A stretch of 64,000 bases of DNA, from assembly GCA_963793005.1 (NCBI GenBank), contig CAWBYP010000002.1:2170001-2234000 (forward strand). Direction: 5' to 3'. The position numbers and the translations under genes are program-made. Below the pieces are notes generated by a model. The model was not told the origin of the DNA. It ran no database searches and saw nothing but the letters and a program-made list of their open reading frames with translations. Origin of the DNA: RPQJ01 sp963793005 (lineage in GTDB: Bacteria > Pseudomonadota > Gammaproteobacteria > Steroidobacterales > Steroidobacteraceae). Below, one piece after another: positions 1-8,747 of this stretch; position 1 is the first letter of the stretch, and every line of letters starts with the position of its first letter.

Positions 1-489
1 CACCTCGACGCCGTCGTAGCCGGCTTCGCGCGCCAGCGCGGCGCAGCGGACGAATGCGCGGATCTGCCGCTCGATGCCGCGTGCCGTGAGCGCCCTGGGC
101 GTGAACGGTGTGATCGGCGACTTGATTCGCGAGGCCGAGACCGCAAGCGGGTGGTACCCGTAGCGCCCGGTGTGGAGGATCTGCAGCGCGATGTGTCCGC
201 CCTCGGCGTGTACTGCATCGGTGATCGGCCGGTGCCTGGCGGCCGCTGCGTGCGTCGTGAGCCGTCCGCCGAACGGTGATGTCCAGCCCTCGATGTTGGG
301 AGCGAAACCCCCGGTCACGATCAGGCCGACACCGCCGCGGGCTCGCTCGGCGAAGTAGGCCGACAAGCGGTGGAAGTGCCTTGCGTGGTCTTCGAGACCC
401 GTGTGCATCGAGCCCATCAGCACGCGATTGCGGAGCCTCGTGAATCCGAGGTCGAGCGGAGCGAGGAGGCGGGGGTAGTTCTCGGTCAA
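1..489 (-). CDS. fadH: 2,4-dienoyl-CoA reductase (NADPH), FadH-like, N-terminal part (runs off window)
   Basis: Only the first 163 residues lie in the window. They match the flavin-binding TIM-barrel start of the old-yellow-enzyme type 2,4-dienoyl-CoA reductases. The signatures are APLDLGFTRLRNRV, MGSMHTGLE, and ILHTGRYGYHP followed by CAALAREAGYDGVEV. The E. coli enzyme reduces dienoyl-CoA intermediates during beta-oxidation of unsaturated fatty acids, using FMN, FAD and a 4Fe-4S cluster whose domains would lie outside the window. No ATG is available upstream, so a TTG at 489 is the best start. It is preceded by a GGACGGA sequence, and the in-frame stop of pit lies just beyond at 526-528. 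A related NADH:flavin oxidoreductase is the main alternative. Confidence 0.85.
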   Translation of the reverse strand, partial: MTENYPRLLAPLDLGFTRLRNRVLMGSMHTGLEDHARHFHRLSAYFAERARGGVGLIVTGGFAPNIEGWTSPFGGRLTTHAAAARHRPITDAVHAEGGHIALQILHTGRYGYHPLAVSASRIKSPITPFTPRALTARGIERQIRAFVRCAALAREAGYDGVEV

Positions 490-525
490 GCTGAATCCGT
501 CCGGGTCAGGCTGGGCGAAGCCGGG

Positions 526-1533
526 TCAGAGCAGGACCCTGCCCAGCCAGTAGCCCGCCGCCGCCATTGCGGCGGCGGCAGGAATCGTGATCAGCCAGGC
601 GATCACGATGTTGCCGGCCAGGCCCCAGCGCACCGCTTTTGTCCGATGCGCGGAACCCACGCCGACGATGGCGCCGGCAATGGTGTGCGTGGTCGAGACC
701 GGGATGCCGAGGCCCGAGGCCATGAACAGCGTGATCGCGCCACCGGTCTCGGCAGCGAAGCCGCCGACCGGGCGCAGCTTGGTGATCTTCTGGCCCATGG
801 TCTTGACGATGCGCCAGCCGCCGAACATCGTCCCGAGCGCTATCGCAACGTAGCAGCCGACGATCACCCAGTAGGGCGGCATCGACGCGTCCTGCGCCGT
901 TACGCCCGCGGCGATCAGCAGCAGCCAGATGATGCCCATGGTCTTCTGCGCGTCGTTGCTTCCGTGCCCGATGCTGTAGAGCGCCGAGGACGCCAGCTGG
1001 AGGCGCCGGAACCACCGGTCGGCTCGCCGCGGAGCTGCCCGGAGGCAGATCCACGAGACTAGGATCATCAGCAGGGCGCCAAGCGCCATGCCGAGCAGCG
1101 GTGCCACGAAGATGAATGCGCTGGTCTTGATGATGCCCGGCGCGAGCAATGGCCCGGTGCCTGCCTTCGCAATCATCGCGCCGATCATGCCGCCGATGAG
1201 CGCGTGCGAGGAACTGGACGGGATGCCGTAGTACCACGTGATCACGTTCCAGGAGATTGCGCCCATCAGCGCGCCGAAAATCACGTAGTGGTCCACGACC
1301 GACGGATCGACGATGCCCTTGCCAACCGTTGCCGCCACCTTCAGGTGGAAGATGAAGATCGCCACGAAATTGAAGAACGCTGCCCACATCACGGCCTGGT
1401 ACGGTCGCAGCACGCCGGTCGAGACCACCGTGGCGATGGAGTTCGCCGCGTCGTGGAAGCCGTTCATGAAGTCGAACGCGAATGCCAGCGCGACCAGCAC
1501 CACCAGCGTCATGAGCGGTATCTGCAGCTCCAT
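526..1533 (-). CDS. pit: Inorganic phosphate transporter, PiT family
   Basis: This 335-residue multi-membrane-span protein is a low-affinity phosphate (metal-phosphate/H+) symporter of the inner membrane. It carries both PiT signature repeats: DFMNGFHDAANSI near residue 20 and GHGSNDAQKTMG near residue 190. It also has the conserved GIPSSSSHALIGG and GIPVSTTHT loops. The ATG at 1533 is chosen over an upstream in-frame start because it lies 2 nt after the stop of the DUF47 gene (TGAGCATG) and gives a normal N-terminus. It is co-transcribed with the DUF47 partner, the usual Pit pairing. Confidence 0.93.
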   Translation of the reverse strand: MELQIPLMTLVVLVALAFAFDFMNGFHDAANSIATVVSTGVLRPYQAVMWAAFFNFVAIFIFHLKVAATVGKGIVDPSVVDHYVIFGALMGAISWNVITWYYGIPSSSSHALIGGMIGAMIAKAGTGPLLAPGIIKTSAFIFVAPLLGMALGALLMILVSWICLRAAPRRADRWFRRLQLASSALYSIGHGSNDAQKTMGIIWLLLIAAGVTAQDASMPPYWVIVGCYVAIALGTMFGGWRIVKTMGQKITKLRPVGGFAAETGGAITLFMASGLGIPVSTTHTIAGAIVGVGSAHRTKAVRWGLAGNIVIAWLITIPAAAAMAAAGYWLGRVLL

Positions 1534-1535
1534 GC

Positions 1536-2177
1536 TCAGGCGTTCTCGACCACGACGGCCTCGATGATGTTCGCCACGTCCTGGCACTTGTCGATGGCGT
1601 TTTCCAGGTATTCGTAGACGTTCTTGTGCTTGATGAGCTGCCGCACGTCCTGCTCCTCCCGGAAGAGTGTCGAGATGCCATGCCGCATCACCGCGTCGGC
1701 TTCGCTTTCGAGGCCGTCGATTTCCTGGGACAGCGACAGCGCCCGCGGCGCGTTGTCCATCGAGTCGAGCAGCGCGACCGCTGCCCTCACCTTCTCGCAG
1801 CAGGACCCCAGCAGGCGCGCCATGTGCGGCGCTTCCGGTGGCAGGACCTGGATGTCGAACAAGTGCATGGACTCCGCGGCGTCCTGGATCAGGTCCAGGA
1901 TGTCGTCCATCCCCGAGATCAGCCGGTGGATCTCGTTGCGGTCGAACGGCGTGATGAACGTCGAGTGCAGCAGCGAGATTGTCTCGAAGGTCACCTTGTC
2001 CGCCGCGCGCTCGACCTCGCCGATGCGCCCGATCAGGGCAGCCCTGCGCTCCAGGTCGGCGTAGTCGCGAACCAGTTCCAGGATGGCATTACCGCCCTGC
2101 ACGATCAGTTCGGCATGGTCGTTGAAAAGTGCGAAAAACCGCGCTTCGCGCGGCATCAGGGCTGAAAGGAATCGCAT
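1536..2177 (-). CDS. DUF47/PhoU-like Pit accessory protein
   Basis: This 213-residue helical protein of the DUF47 (PhoU-domain-like) family begins MRFLSALMPREARFF and contains the family-typical stretches FFALFNDHAELIVQGG and MDDILDLIQDAAE. Such proteins are encoded directly upstream of pit genes and are thought to modulate PiT transport. Here the stop codon is separated from the pit ATG by 2 nt, so the two form an operon. The open frame continues upstream to 2426 without homology, so the ATG at 2177 is taken as the start. Confidence 0.9.
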   Translation of the reverse strand: MRFLSALMPREARFFALFNDHAELIVQGGNAILELVRDYADLERRAALIGRIGEVERAADKVTFETISLLHSTFITPFDRNEIHRLISGMDDILDLIQDAAESMHLFDIQVLPPEAPHMARLLGSCCEKVRAAVALLDSMDNAPRALSLSQEIDGLESEADAVMRHGISTLFREEQDVRQLIKHKNVYEYLENAIDKCQDVANIIEAVVVENA

Positions 2178-2283
2178 TGCGGCGTCCGTTCGAATCGTTG
2201 TGCGGCCGAGTATCGGCGATCCGGGCGGATCATGGTAGCGTGGACTGCCGCGCCCCCGGGTCAGGGAGGCAGGACGGCAGTAG

Positions 2284-5200
2284 ATGGCACGCACTGAAGA
2301 CGTTATTGGCATCCGTGGCGCGCGGCAGAACAACCTGCGCTCACTCGACCTGGACATCCCGCTCGGCGAACTCGTCGTGGTGACGGGCGTGTCCGGCTCG
2401 GGCAAGTCGTCGCTGGTGTTCGACACCGTGTATGCCGAAGGCCAGCGCCGCTACGTGGAGACCTTCTCGCCGTACGCACGCCAGTTCCTGGACCGCATGG
2501 ACCGTCCGCTGGTGGATCGAGTCGACGGCATCCCTGCGGCCATTGCCATCGACCAGTCGAACCCGGTGCGGACTTCGCGCTCGACGGTCGGCACGATGAC
2601 CGAACTGAACGACCACCTGAAGCTGCTGTATGCGCGCGCGGCGCGACTCCACTGCCGGGACTGCGGCCGGCCCGTGTATCGCGACACACCGCAGAGCGTG
2701 GTCCACGATCTCGAGACGCGTGCATTCGGGCCGGATGACCCGCGCCTGCTGGTGAGCTTCCCGGTCACGGTGCCGGAGAATTTCGATGAGGGCGAGGTCC
2801 TGAAACTGCTCGAGCAGCAGGGCTACACGCGCATCCAGTCGCGCGAGGGTCGCATGCTCGAGGTTGTGCAGGACCGATTCCGCGCGGCGACTGCCGGGCG
2901 CAGTCGCATGCTCGAAGCAGTCGAGGCGGCGATGCGGGTCGGTCGCGGGCGAGTCGCGGTGCGCGTGGACGGAGATGGGGACAGTCCCCGAAGGGGACAT
3001 TCCCCCGTCGAAAATGGGGACAGTCCCCAAGGGGGACAGTCCCCTGTCCGCCGCTACTCGACGGACCTGCACTGTGCCGACTGCGACATCCATTACCGTG
3101 AGCCGACGCCGAGCCTGTTCTCGTTCAATTCTCCGCTCGGTGCCTGCGAGACCTGTCGCGGCTTCGGCCGGGTGATCGGCGTGGACTGGGGCCTCGTGGC
3201 GCCCGACGAGAGTCGCACGCTGCGCGGCGGCGCCGTGAAGCCCTGGCAGACGCAGTCATACAAGGAGTGCCAGGATGACCTGGTGCGGTTCGCGCGCAAG
3301 CGCGGCGTGCCGCTCGACACTCCGTGGCGCGAGCTTTCCGAGCAGCACCGGCGCTGGGTAATCGACGGCGAGGGACCGTGGGAGAAGAAGGTCTGGTACG
3401 GGGCGCGGCGATTCTTCGCCTGGCTCGAGGGCCGGAGCTACAAGATGCACATCCGCGTGCTGCTGTCGAAGTACCGCAGCTATACGCCATGCCCGGATTG
3501 CGGTGGCGCGCGGCTAAAGCCAGAGGCGTTGCTGTGGCGACTCGGGAGTGCATCGGGCGCGGGGCCGGGCCCCGGCATCCACGACCTGATGCTGTTGCCT
3601 GTCGAGCGCGTCCGCGATTACTTCGCTGCACTCGTGCTGCCGGCCCCGCTGGACGACGCCACCGACCTGCTGCTGGGCGAGATCCGCTCGAGACTCGAAT
3701 TCCTGGTGCGCGTCGGCCTCGGCTACCTGACGCTCGATCGCCAGTCGCGCACGCTGTCCGGTGGTGAAGTGCAGCGCATCAACCTGACCACTGCGCTCGG
3801 CACGTCGCTGGTCAACACCCTGTTCGTGCTGGACGAGCCATCCATCGGCCTGCACCCGCGCGACATGCGCAGGGTCGTGGAGGTGATGCAGCGCCTGCGC
3901 GACAACGGCAACTCGCTGCTGGTCGTCGAGCACGACCCGCAGATCATGCTTGCCGCGGACCGTGTGATCGACATGGGACCCGGACCAGGCGAACGCGGCG
4001 GCGAAATCGTCTTCAACGGTACGCCGGGCGAGTTGATGCGTCGCTCCGACACGCTGACGGCCGAATACCTGTCAGGGCGCAAGGACGCCTCGGTTGCGTC
4101 GGGCCGCAGAGGACCGCCGCGCGAGGGCGATGCGAATCTGCTGCTGACCGGAGCAAGCGAGCACAACCTGCGCGGCTTCGACGTCGAGATCCCGCTCGGG
4201 CGCCTGGTGTGCGTCACGGGCGTGTCCGGGTCGGGGAAGTCCACGCTGGTGCAGGACGTGCTGTTGCCGGCGCTGCTGCGCGCGAAGGGCCGGCCGACCG
4301 AGGCGCCGGGCGCGCATCGCTCGCTCAGCGGAGCCGAGAACGTGGATGAAGTGGTGATGGTGGACCAGGCCGCCATCGGCCGCACCACGCGCTCCAATCC
4401 GGCCAGCTACGTCGGCGCCTTTGACGCGATCCGCAGGCGGTTCACCGCTGAGCCGGTCGCGATCGAGCGTGGCTACACACCCGGCACATTCAGCTTCAAT
4501 TCGGGAACCGGTCGTTGCCCGACGTGCTCGGGCAGCGGATTCGAGCACGTGGAGATGCAGTTCCTCTCGGACGTCTACCTGCGCTGCCCGGACTGCAACG
4601 GCCGCAGGTATCGTGCGGAGACGCTCGAGGTCAAGTTGTCGCGCGGCGACGGTCCGGCACGCAGCATCGCCGACGTGCTCGACATGACGGTTTCCGAGGC
4701 CCTGGCTTTCTTCGAAGGTGATCGTGAGATCGCCGCTGCGCTCGAGCCGCTGGTCGCGGTCGGCCTCGACTACCTGAAGCTCGGCCAGCCCGTGCCGACC
4801 CTGTCGGGTGGCGAGGCGCAGCGGCTCAAGCTCGCCGGCCACCTGGCGGGGACAGGGGACATTCTCCTTTCTGCAGACGAACGCGGCGCCGGCGGGAAAA
4901 CAGGTGCCAGGCACCGAATTAAGAGTTCCGGCAAGGCCGCGGCAAAATCCGCCGGGAAGCGGGCGAAAGCAGAAAGTCTCCCTCCCGGCGGTTCGCTGTT
5001 CCTGTTCGACGAGCCGACAACCGGCCTGCATTTCGACGACGTCGCGAAGCTGCTCGGTGCATTCCGCCGCCTGCTCGACGCCGGGCATTCGCTGGTTGTG
5101 ATCGAGCACAACCTCGACGTGATCCGCGCGTCCGACTGGATAATCGACCTGGGCCCGGAGGGCGGCGAGGGCGGCGGCGCGCTGATTGCGGCGGGAACTC

Positions 5201-5958
5201 CGGAGGTTATCGCCGGGGTTGAGGGCTCGCACACCGGGCAGGCACTGCGCGAGTTCGATTCCGAGCGGAAACGAGTACGGCGATCGGGCCCGGCGGCGGC
5301 GCGGACTAGCAAGACCGAGGCCCGCGATTGCGGATGCGGCACGCGACTCGATCGTCGTGCACCGGGCCCGCGAGCACAACCTGCGCGATGTCGATGTCGC
5401 TATCCCGCGCGCCGGAATGACCGTCGTCACCGGCGTGTCGGGCTCCGGCAAGTCCACGCTCGCGTTCGACATTGTTTTTGCCGAGGGTCAGCGCCGCTAC
5501 CTCGAGTCCCTGAACGCCTACGCGCGGCAGTTCGTGCAACCGGCCGGCCGGCCGGACGTGGACGCGATATTCGGTATCCCGCCGACGGTCGCAATCGAGC
5601 AACGCACCAGCCGCGGAGGCCGCAAGAGCACGGTGGGTACGCTGACCGAGGTTCACCACTTCCTGCGCCTGCTGTACGCCAAGCTCGGCACGCAGCACTG
5701 CCCGGACTGCGACCTGCCGATCGAGCCGCAGAGCATCGATTCGATCGTGGCGATGCTGGTCAGCAAGTCGCGCGGCCGGACGATCGGGCTGCTGGCGCCG
5801 CTGGTAGTGGCACGCAAGGGCTACTACACAGACCTCGCGCGCTGGGCCGCCGCCCGCGGGCACGATCGCCTGCGGGTGGACGGGGAATACCTGTCCACTG
5901 CTGCGTGGCCGAGACTGGAGCGGTTCCGCGAGCACACGATCGAACTGCCGCTGGGTGA
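2284..5958 (+). CDS. uvrA: UvrA-type excision-repair ATPase, first module of a tandem UvrA (frame changes near 5320-5335)
   Basis: The frame starts at ATG 2284 and encodes a full UvrA module of about 1,010 residues. It has Walker A GVSGSGKS at residues 35-42 and again near 646-653, two ABC signatures (TLSGGEVQRIN, TLSGGEAQRLK), Walker B FVLDEPSIGLHP and LFLFDEPTTGLHF, and CxxC zinc-binding motifs. UvrA proteins recognise bulky DNA lesions and load UvrB. Homology ends near 5330; the last ~210 codons to the stop at 5958 are the out-of-frame shadow of a second UvrA module. Two palindromic repeats (2977-3044 and 4855-4922) sit in frame inside the gene. It is not a standard single-module UvrA. The frame break may be real or an assembly error. 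Confidence 0.85.
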   Translation: MARTEDVIGIRGARQNNLRSLDLDIPLGELVVVTGVSGSGKSSLVFDTVYAEGQRRYVETFSPYARQFLDRMDRPLVDRVDGIPAAIAIDQSNPVRTSRSTVGTMTELNDHLKLLYARAARLHCRDCGRPVYRDTPQSVVHDLETRAFGPDDPRLLVSFPVTVPENFDEGEVLKLLEQQGYTRIQSREGRMLEVVQDRFRAATAGRSRMLEAVEAAMRVGRGRVAVRVDGDGDSPRRGHSPVENGDSPQGGQSPVRRYSTDLHCADCDIHYREPTPSLFSFNSPLGACETCRGFGRVIGVDWGLVAPDESRTLRGGAVKPWQTQSYKECQDDLVRFARKRGVPLDTPWRELSEQHRRWVIDGEGPWEKKVWYGARRFFAWLEGRSYKMHIRVLLSKYRSYTPCPDCGGARLKPEALLWRLGSASGAGPGPGIHDLMLLPVERVRDYFAALVLPAPLDDATDLLLGEIRSRLEFLVRVGLGYLTLDRQSRTLSGGEVQRINLTTALGTSLVNTLFVLDEPSIGLHPRDMRRVVEVMQRLRDNGNSLLVVEHDPQIMLAADRVIDMGPGPGERGGEIVFNGTPGELMRRSDTLTAEYLSGRKDASVASGRRGPPREGDANLLLTGASEHNLRGFDVEIPLGRLVCVTGVSGSGKSTLVQDVLLPALLRAKGRPTEAPGAHRSLSGAENVDEVVMVDQAAIGRTTRSNPASYVGAFDAIRRRFTAEPVAIERGYTPGTFSFNSGTGRCPTCSGSGFEHVEMQFLSDVYLRCPDCNGRRYRAETLEVKLSRGDGPARSIADVLDMTVSEALAFFEGDREIAAALEPLVAVGLDYLKLGQPVPTLSGGEAQRLKLAGHLAGTGDILLSADERGAGGKTGARHRIKSSGKAAAKSAGKRAKAESLPPGGSLFLFDEPTTGLHFDDVAKLLGAFRRLLDAGHSLVVIEHNLDVIRASDWIIDLGPEGGEGGGALIAAGTPEVIAGVEGSHTGQALREFDSERKRVRRSGPAAARTSKTEARDCGCGTRLDRRAPGPRAQPARCRCRYPARRNDRRHRRVGLRQVHARVRHCFCRGSAPLPRVPERLRAAVRATGRPAGRGRDIRYPADGRNRATHQPRRPQEHGGYADRGSPLPAPAVRQARHAALPGLRPADRAAEHRFDRGDAGQQVARPDDRAAGAAGSGTQGLLHRPRALGRRPRARSPAGGRGIPVHCCVAETGAVPRAHDRTAAG
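2977..3044. repeat. In-frame cluster of GGGGACAGTCCCC palindromes inside uvrA
   Basis: Three copies of the 13-nt palindrome GGGGACAGTCCCC (2977, 3016, 3032) and one variant GGGGACATTCCCC-like copy (2993) sit head to tail in 68 nt. They add about 22 Gly/Ser/Pro/Asp/Gln-rich residues between a beta-strand ending RVDGDG and the conserved RYSTDLHCADC zinc region, without breaking the frame. The same core recurs at 17849-17920. Confidence 0.85.
4855..4922. repeat. Compound repeat (GGGGACATTCTCCTTTC ... GGTGCCAGGCACC) inside uvrA
   Basis: The 17-nt block at 4855-4871 and the block at 4902-4922 built on the perfect palindrome GGTGCCAGGCACC followed by GAATTAA are identical to blocks at 11304-11320 and 11336-11356. 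In uvrA the element and a following Lys/Ala-rich tract add about 40 residues between the ABC signature (TLSGGEAQRLKLAGHL) and Walker B (LFLFDEPTTGLHF), with the frame kept. Confidence 0.85.
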
Positions 5959-7978
5959 AATCGTGGTCAGCTCGAAAAGTGAACCCAGGCTGAGAGAGCT
6001 GCTTGGCCGTGCGCTCGATCTCGGCAAGGGCGTGGTTCACGTGCTCGAGGGGCGCCGTGTGCGCGTGCTCTCGACCCGCCGTGCCTGTCCCGGCTGCAGC
6101 CGAAGCTTTGCGGAGCCGGACCCGAGGCTCTTTTCATACAACTCGAAGCACGGCTGGTGCACGGCGTGCTTCGGCACCGGCCTTGCGATCAAGGGCTTCG
6201 ACGCCGAGCAGAGCGGCGAGGAGCGCTCGTGGAACGACTGGTTCGGTGACGACGTGAAACCCTGCGCAGGATGTTCGGGCCACAGGCTCAACCCCGAGGC
6301 GTTGGCAGTCCGGTTCCGCGACCGCTCCATCGCAGAGGTGTCGGCACTGCCGGTCGATGCCGCGGGAAAATTCTTTTCGCAGCTCGATCTGTCGGTGCGC
6401 GAGCGTGGCGTCGCGCGCGACCTGCTCGCCGAGATCGGCTCGCGACTCAGCTTCATGCATGACGTGGGACTGGGCTACATTTCGCTCGAACGTGCGGCGC
6501 CCACGCTGTCGGGCGGCGAGGCGCAGCGGATCCGGCTCGCGGCACAGCTGGGCTCGAACCTGCGCGGCGTCTGTTACGTGCTCGACGAGCCGACGATAGG
6601 CCTGCACCCGCGCGACAATGACGTGCTGCTCGACACGCTGCAGCGGCTGGGTCGGAACGGCAACACGCTGCTGGTGGTCGAGCACGACGAGGACACGATC
6701 CGGCGCGCCGACCACGTGATCGACCTCGGGCCGGGCGCGGGCAGCCGCGGCGGCCGCGTCGTCGGGCAAGGCACGATCGCGGACCTCGTTGCGGCGCCTG
6801 AATCGCTGACCGGGAAATTCCTGGCATCGCCGCTCGCACATCCGCTTGCGCCGCGCAGGCCCGTGAAACCTTCGGATCCATCGCTTCTGATCCGCGGGGC
6901 ATCACTGCACAACCTGCGCGGCGCGACCGTGCGGGTGCCGCTCGGTCGTCTCGTTGTCGTGACGGGTGTGTCGGGGTCCGGTAAGTCCACGCTGGCACGC
7001 GAAGTTCTCTACGAGAACCTCCGCAGGCGCACCAGCGGCGGGCGCCGCCGCGCGCGGCAACCGGACTGGGTCGGCTGCAGCGACATGATCGGGAGCGAGC
7101 TGGTTACCCGCGTGCTCGAAGTGGACCAGACGCCGATCGGTCGCACCCCGCGATCCTGCCCTGCAACCTACGTCGGTTTCTGGGACCAAGTGCGTCGCCT
7201 GTATGCAGGCACGACGGAGTCCCGGGTACGCGGCTACGGGCCGTCGCGCTTCTCGTTCAATGCGGCGGGTGGACGTTGCGACGCCTGCGAAGGGCAGGGC
7301 GTGCAGACCATCGAGATGAGTTTCCTGCCGGACGTGAAGGTACCGTGCGACGTCTGCCGAGGGCAGAGATTCAACGCCGAGACGCTGTCGGTGACCCACC
7401 GTGGCAGGAGTATCGGCGAAGTGCTGGCGATGAGCGTGGATGATGCCGTGGATTTCTTCTCCGCCCATCGGCGCATCCATGGTGCATTGCGCCTGCTGCA
7501 GGAGGTCGGGCTCGGCTACCTGACGCTCGGTCAGCCGAGCCCGACGCTCTCCGGCGGCGAGGCGCAGCGCATCAAGCTGGTCACCGAGCTGGCGCGGCTG
7601 CGCGAGGCGGACCGGACTCTCTACGTGCTCGACGAGCCCACCGTCGGCCTGCACATGGCCGACGTCGAGAAACTGCTCGGCGTGCTGCACCGGCTGGTCG
7701 GCGCCGGCAACACCGCGGTCGTCATCGAGCACAACCTGGACGTGATCGCGGAAGCGGACTGGATCATCGACCTGGGACCGGAGGGCGGATCGGGTGGTGG
7801 ACGCGTCGTCGTTGAGGGTCCGCCCGAACGCGTGGCACGCGCAACGGCGAAGTCGCACACGGCCAGGTTTCTCGCGCCGTTTCTCGTCGAGAGGGTCAGC
7901 GACGCGGGCACCACCGGCGCGACGGTGGTTCGCCCGAGCCGCAAGCCGCCCGTTCGTGCCCGGCGCAAAAGACACTGA
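5186..7978 (+). CDS. UvrA-type excision-repair ATPase, second module of the tandem UvrA
   Basis: Homology starts at about 5330 with DSIVVHRAREHNLRDVDV, the typical first beta-strand of UvrA. It continues through Walker A GVSGSGKS (twice), the signatures TLSGGEAQRIR and TLSGGEAQRIK, Walker B YVLDEPTIGLHP and YVLDEPTVGLHM, and zinc motifs such as CDACEGQG and CDVCRGQR. The open frame reaches back to a TTG at 5186, but no ATG or ribosome site precedes the homology, and a GTG at 5357 would cut off the first strand. Its beginning abuts the end of the first module exactly, after a linker rich in Ala, Arg and Lys. The simplest reading is one ~1,890-residue double UvrA with a one-base frame change. 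About 880 residues match UvrA. Confidence 0.85.
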   Translation: MRRELRRLSPGLRARTPGRHCASSIPSGNEYGDRARRRRGLARPRPAIADAARDSIVVHRAREHNLRDVDVAIPRAGMTVVTGVSGSGKSTLAFDIVFAEGQRRYLESLNAYARQFVQPAGRPDVDAIFGIPPTVAIEQRTSRGGRKSTVGTLTEVHHFLRLLYAKLGTQHCPDCDLPIEPQSIDSIVAMLVSKSRGRTIGLLAPLVVARKGYYTDLARWAAARGHDRLRVDGEYLSTAAWPRLERFREHTIELPLGEIVVSSKSEPRLRELLGRALDLGKGVVHVLEGRRVRVLSTRRACPGCSRSFAEPDPRLFSYNSKHGWCTACFGTGLAIKGFDAEQSGEERSWNDWFGDDVKPCAGCSGHRLNPEALAVRFRDRSIAEVSALPVDAAGKFFSQLDLSVRERGVARDLLAEIGSRLSFMHDVGLGYISLERAAPTLSGGEAQRIRLAAQLGSNLRGVCYVLDEPTIGLHPRDNDVLLDTLQRLGRNGNTLLVVEHDEDTIRRADHVIDLGPGAGSRGGRVVGQGTIADLVAAPESLTGKFLASPLAHPLAPRRPVKPSDPSLLIRGASLHNLRGATVRVPLGRLVVVTGVSGSGKSTLAREVLYENLRRRTSGGRRRARQPDWVGCSDMIGSELVTRVLEVDQTPIGRTPRSCPATYVGFWDQVRRLYAGTTESRVRGYGPSRFSFNAAGGRCDACEGQGVQTIEMSFLPDVKVPCDVCRGQRFNAETLSVTHRGRSIGEVLAMSVDDAVDFFSAHRRIHGALRLLQEVGLGYLTLGQPSPTLSGGEAQRIKLVTELARLREADRTLYVLDEPTVGLHMADVEKLLGVLHRLVGAGNTAVVIEHNLDVIAEADWIIDLGPEGGSGGGRVVVEGPPERVARATAKSHTARFLAPFLVERVSDAGTTGATVVRPSRKPPVRARRKRH

Positions 7979-7984
7979 GCCAGC

Positions 7985-8677
7985 GTGGACAGAATCTCCG
8001 CGCTGATCTTCGACCTCGACGACACGCTGTGGGACGTGGGGTCCGTGATCCTGCGCGCCGAGCAGGCAATGATGCAGTTGCTGTCCGAGCAATATCCGCG
8101 GGTGCTGGAAATGCACACGCTGGAATCCATGCGTGAGCTGCGCGCGAGGGTGGCGCTCGAGCACCCCGCAATGGGGCACGATTTCACGTGGTTGCGGACA
8201 CAGGCGCTGCTGGTTCACGCGCGCGAGGCCGGGTACCCGGATTCGATGGCAACTGAGGCTTTCGAGGTCTTCTACCGTGCCCGCAACGAAGTCGTGCCTT
8301 ATGACGACGTGCTGCCGGCACTCGAGTGGTTGTCAGTCCGCTATCGGCTGTTTGCGGTCAGCAATGGCAACGCCGACCTGCGCGCAATCGGCCTGTCGCA
8401 GTACTTCGAGCGCAGCCTCGCGGCGCGCGAGGCCGGGATGCTGAAGCCGGATCCGCGGATTTTCGCGATGCTGCTGGATACGACCGGCGTACGGGCGACG
8501 GAAGCCCTGCACGTGGGCGACGATCCAAGGGCCGACATCGAGGGCGCGCGCCGCGCCGGCATCCGGCCGGTCTGGGTCAATCGTCGCGGCCTGCAATGGC
8601 CCGATGAACTTTCCCCGCCGGAGCATGCGGTGGGGTCGCTGGCAGAACTCGTGGACCTGCTCAGCGGCGGGCGTTGA
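7985..8677 (+). CDS. HAD-superfamily hydrolase (subfamily IA)
   Basis: This 230-residue soluble phosphatase-type protein has all four HAD motifs: FDLDDTLWDV (nucleophile Asp near residue 11), VSNGN, KPDPRIF with its Lys, and GDDPRADIEGA with paired Asp for Mg2+. A helical cap domain lies between motifs I and II, as in subfamily IA. It starts at a GTG six bases after the stop of the second UvrA module, so it is probably transcribed with it. The substrate cannot be told from sequence; YjjG/FMN-phosphatase-like proteins are the nearest known types. Confidence 0.85.
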   Translation: MDRISALIFDLDDTLWDVGSVILRAEQAMMQLLSEQYPRVLEMHTLESMRELRARVALEHPAMGHDFTWLRTQALLVHAREAGYPDSMATEAFEVFYRARNEVVPYDDVLPALEWLSVRYRLFAVSNGNADLRAIGLSQYFERSLAAREAGMLKPDPRIFAMLLDTTGVRATEALHVGDDPRADIEGARRAGIRPVWVNRRGLQWPDELSPPEHAVGSLAELVDLLSGGR

Positions 8678-8747
8678 ACCCTGATTCAGGGACGACGCGG
8701 GGCACGCGGTGTGCCTGTCGTGGCGGCGAGACCTATGGACGATGCAG

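Noticed and set aside
5186..5335. Independent start of the second UvrA gene at TTG 5186
   Set aside because: This stretch is out of frame with the first module and codes for Arg-rich sequence without UvrA similarity; no ribosome site precedes it.
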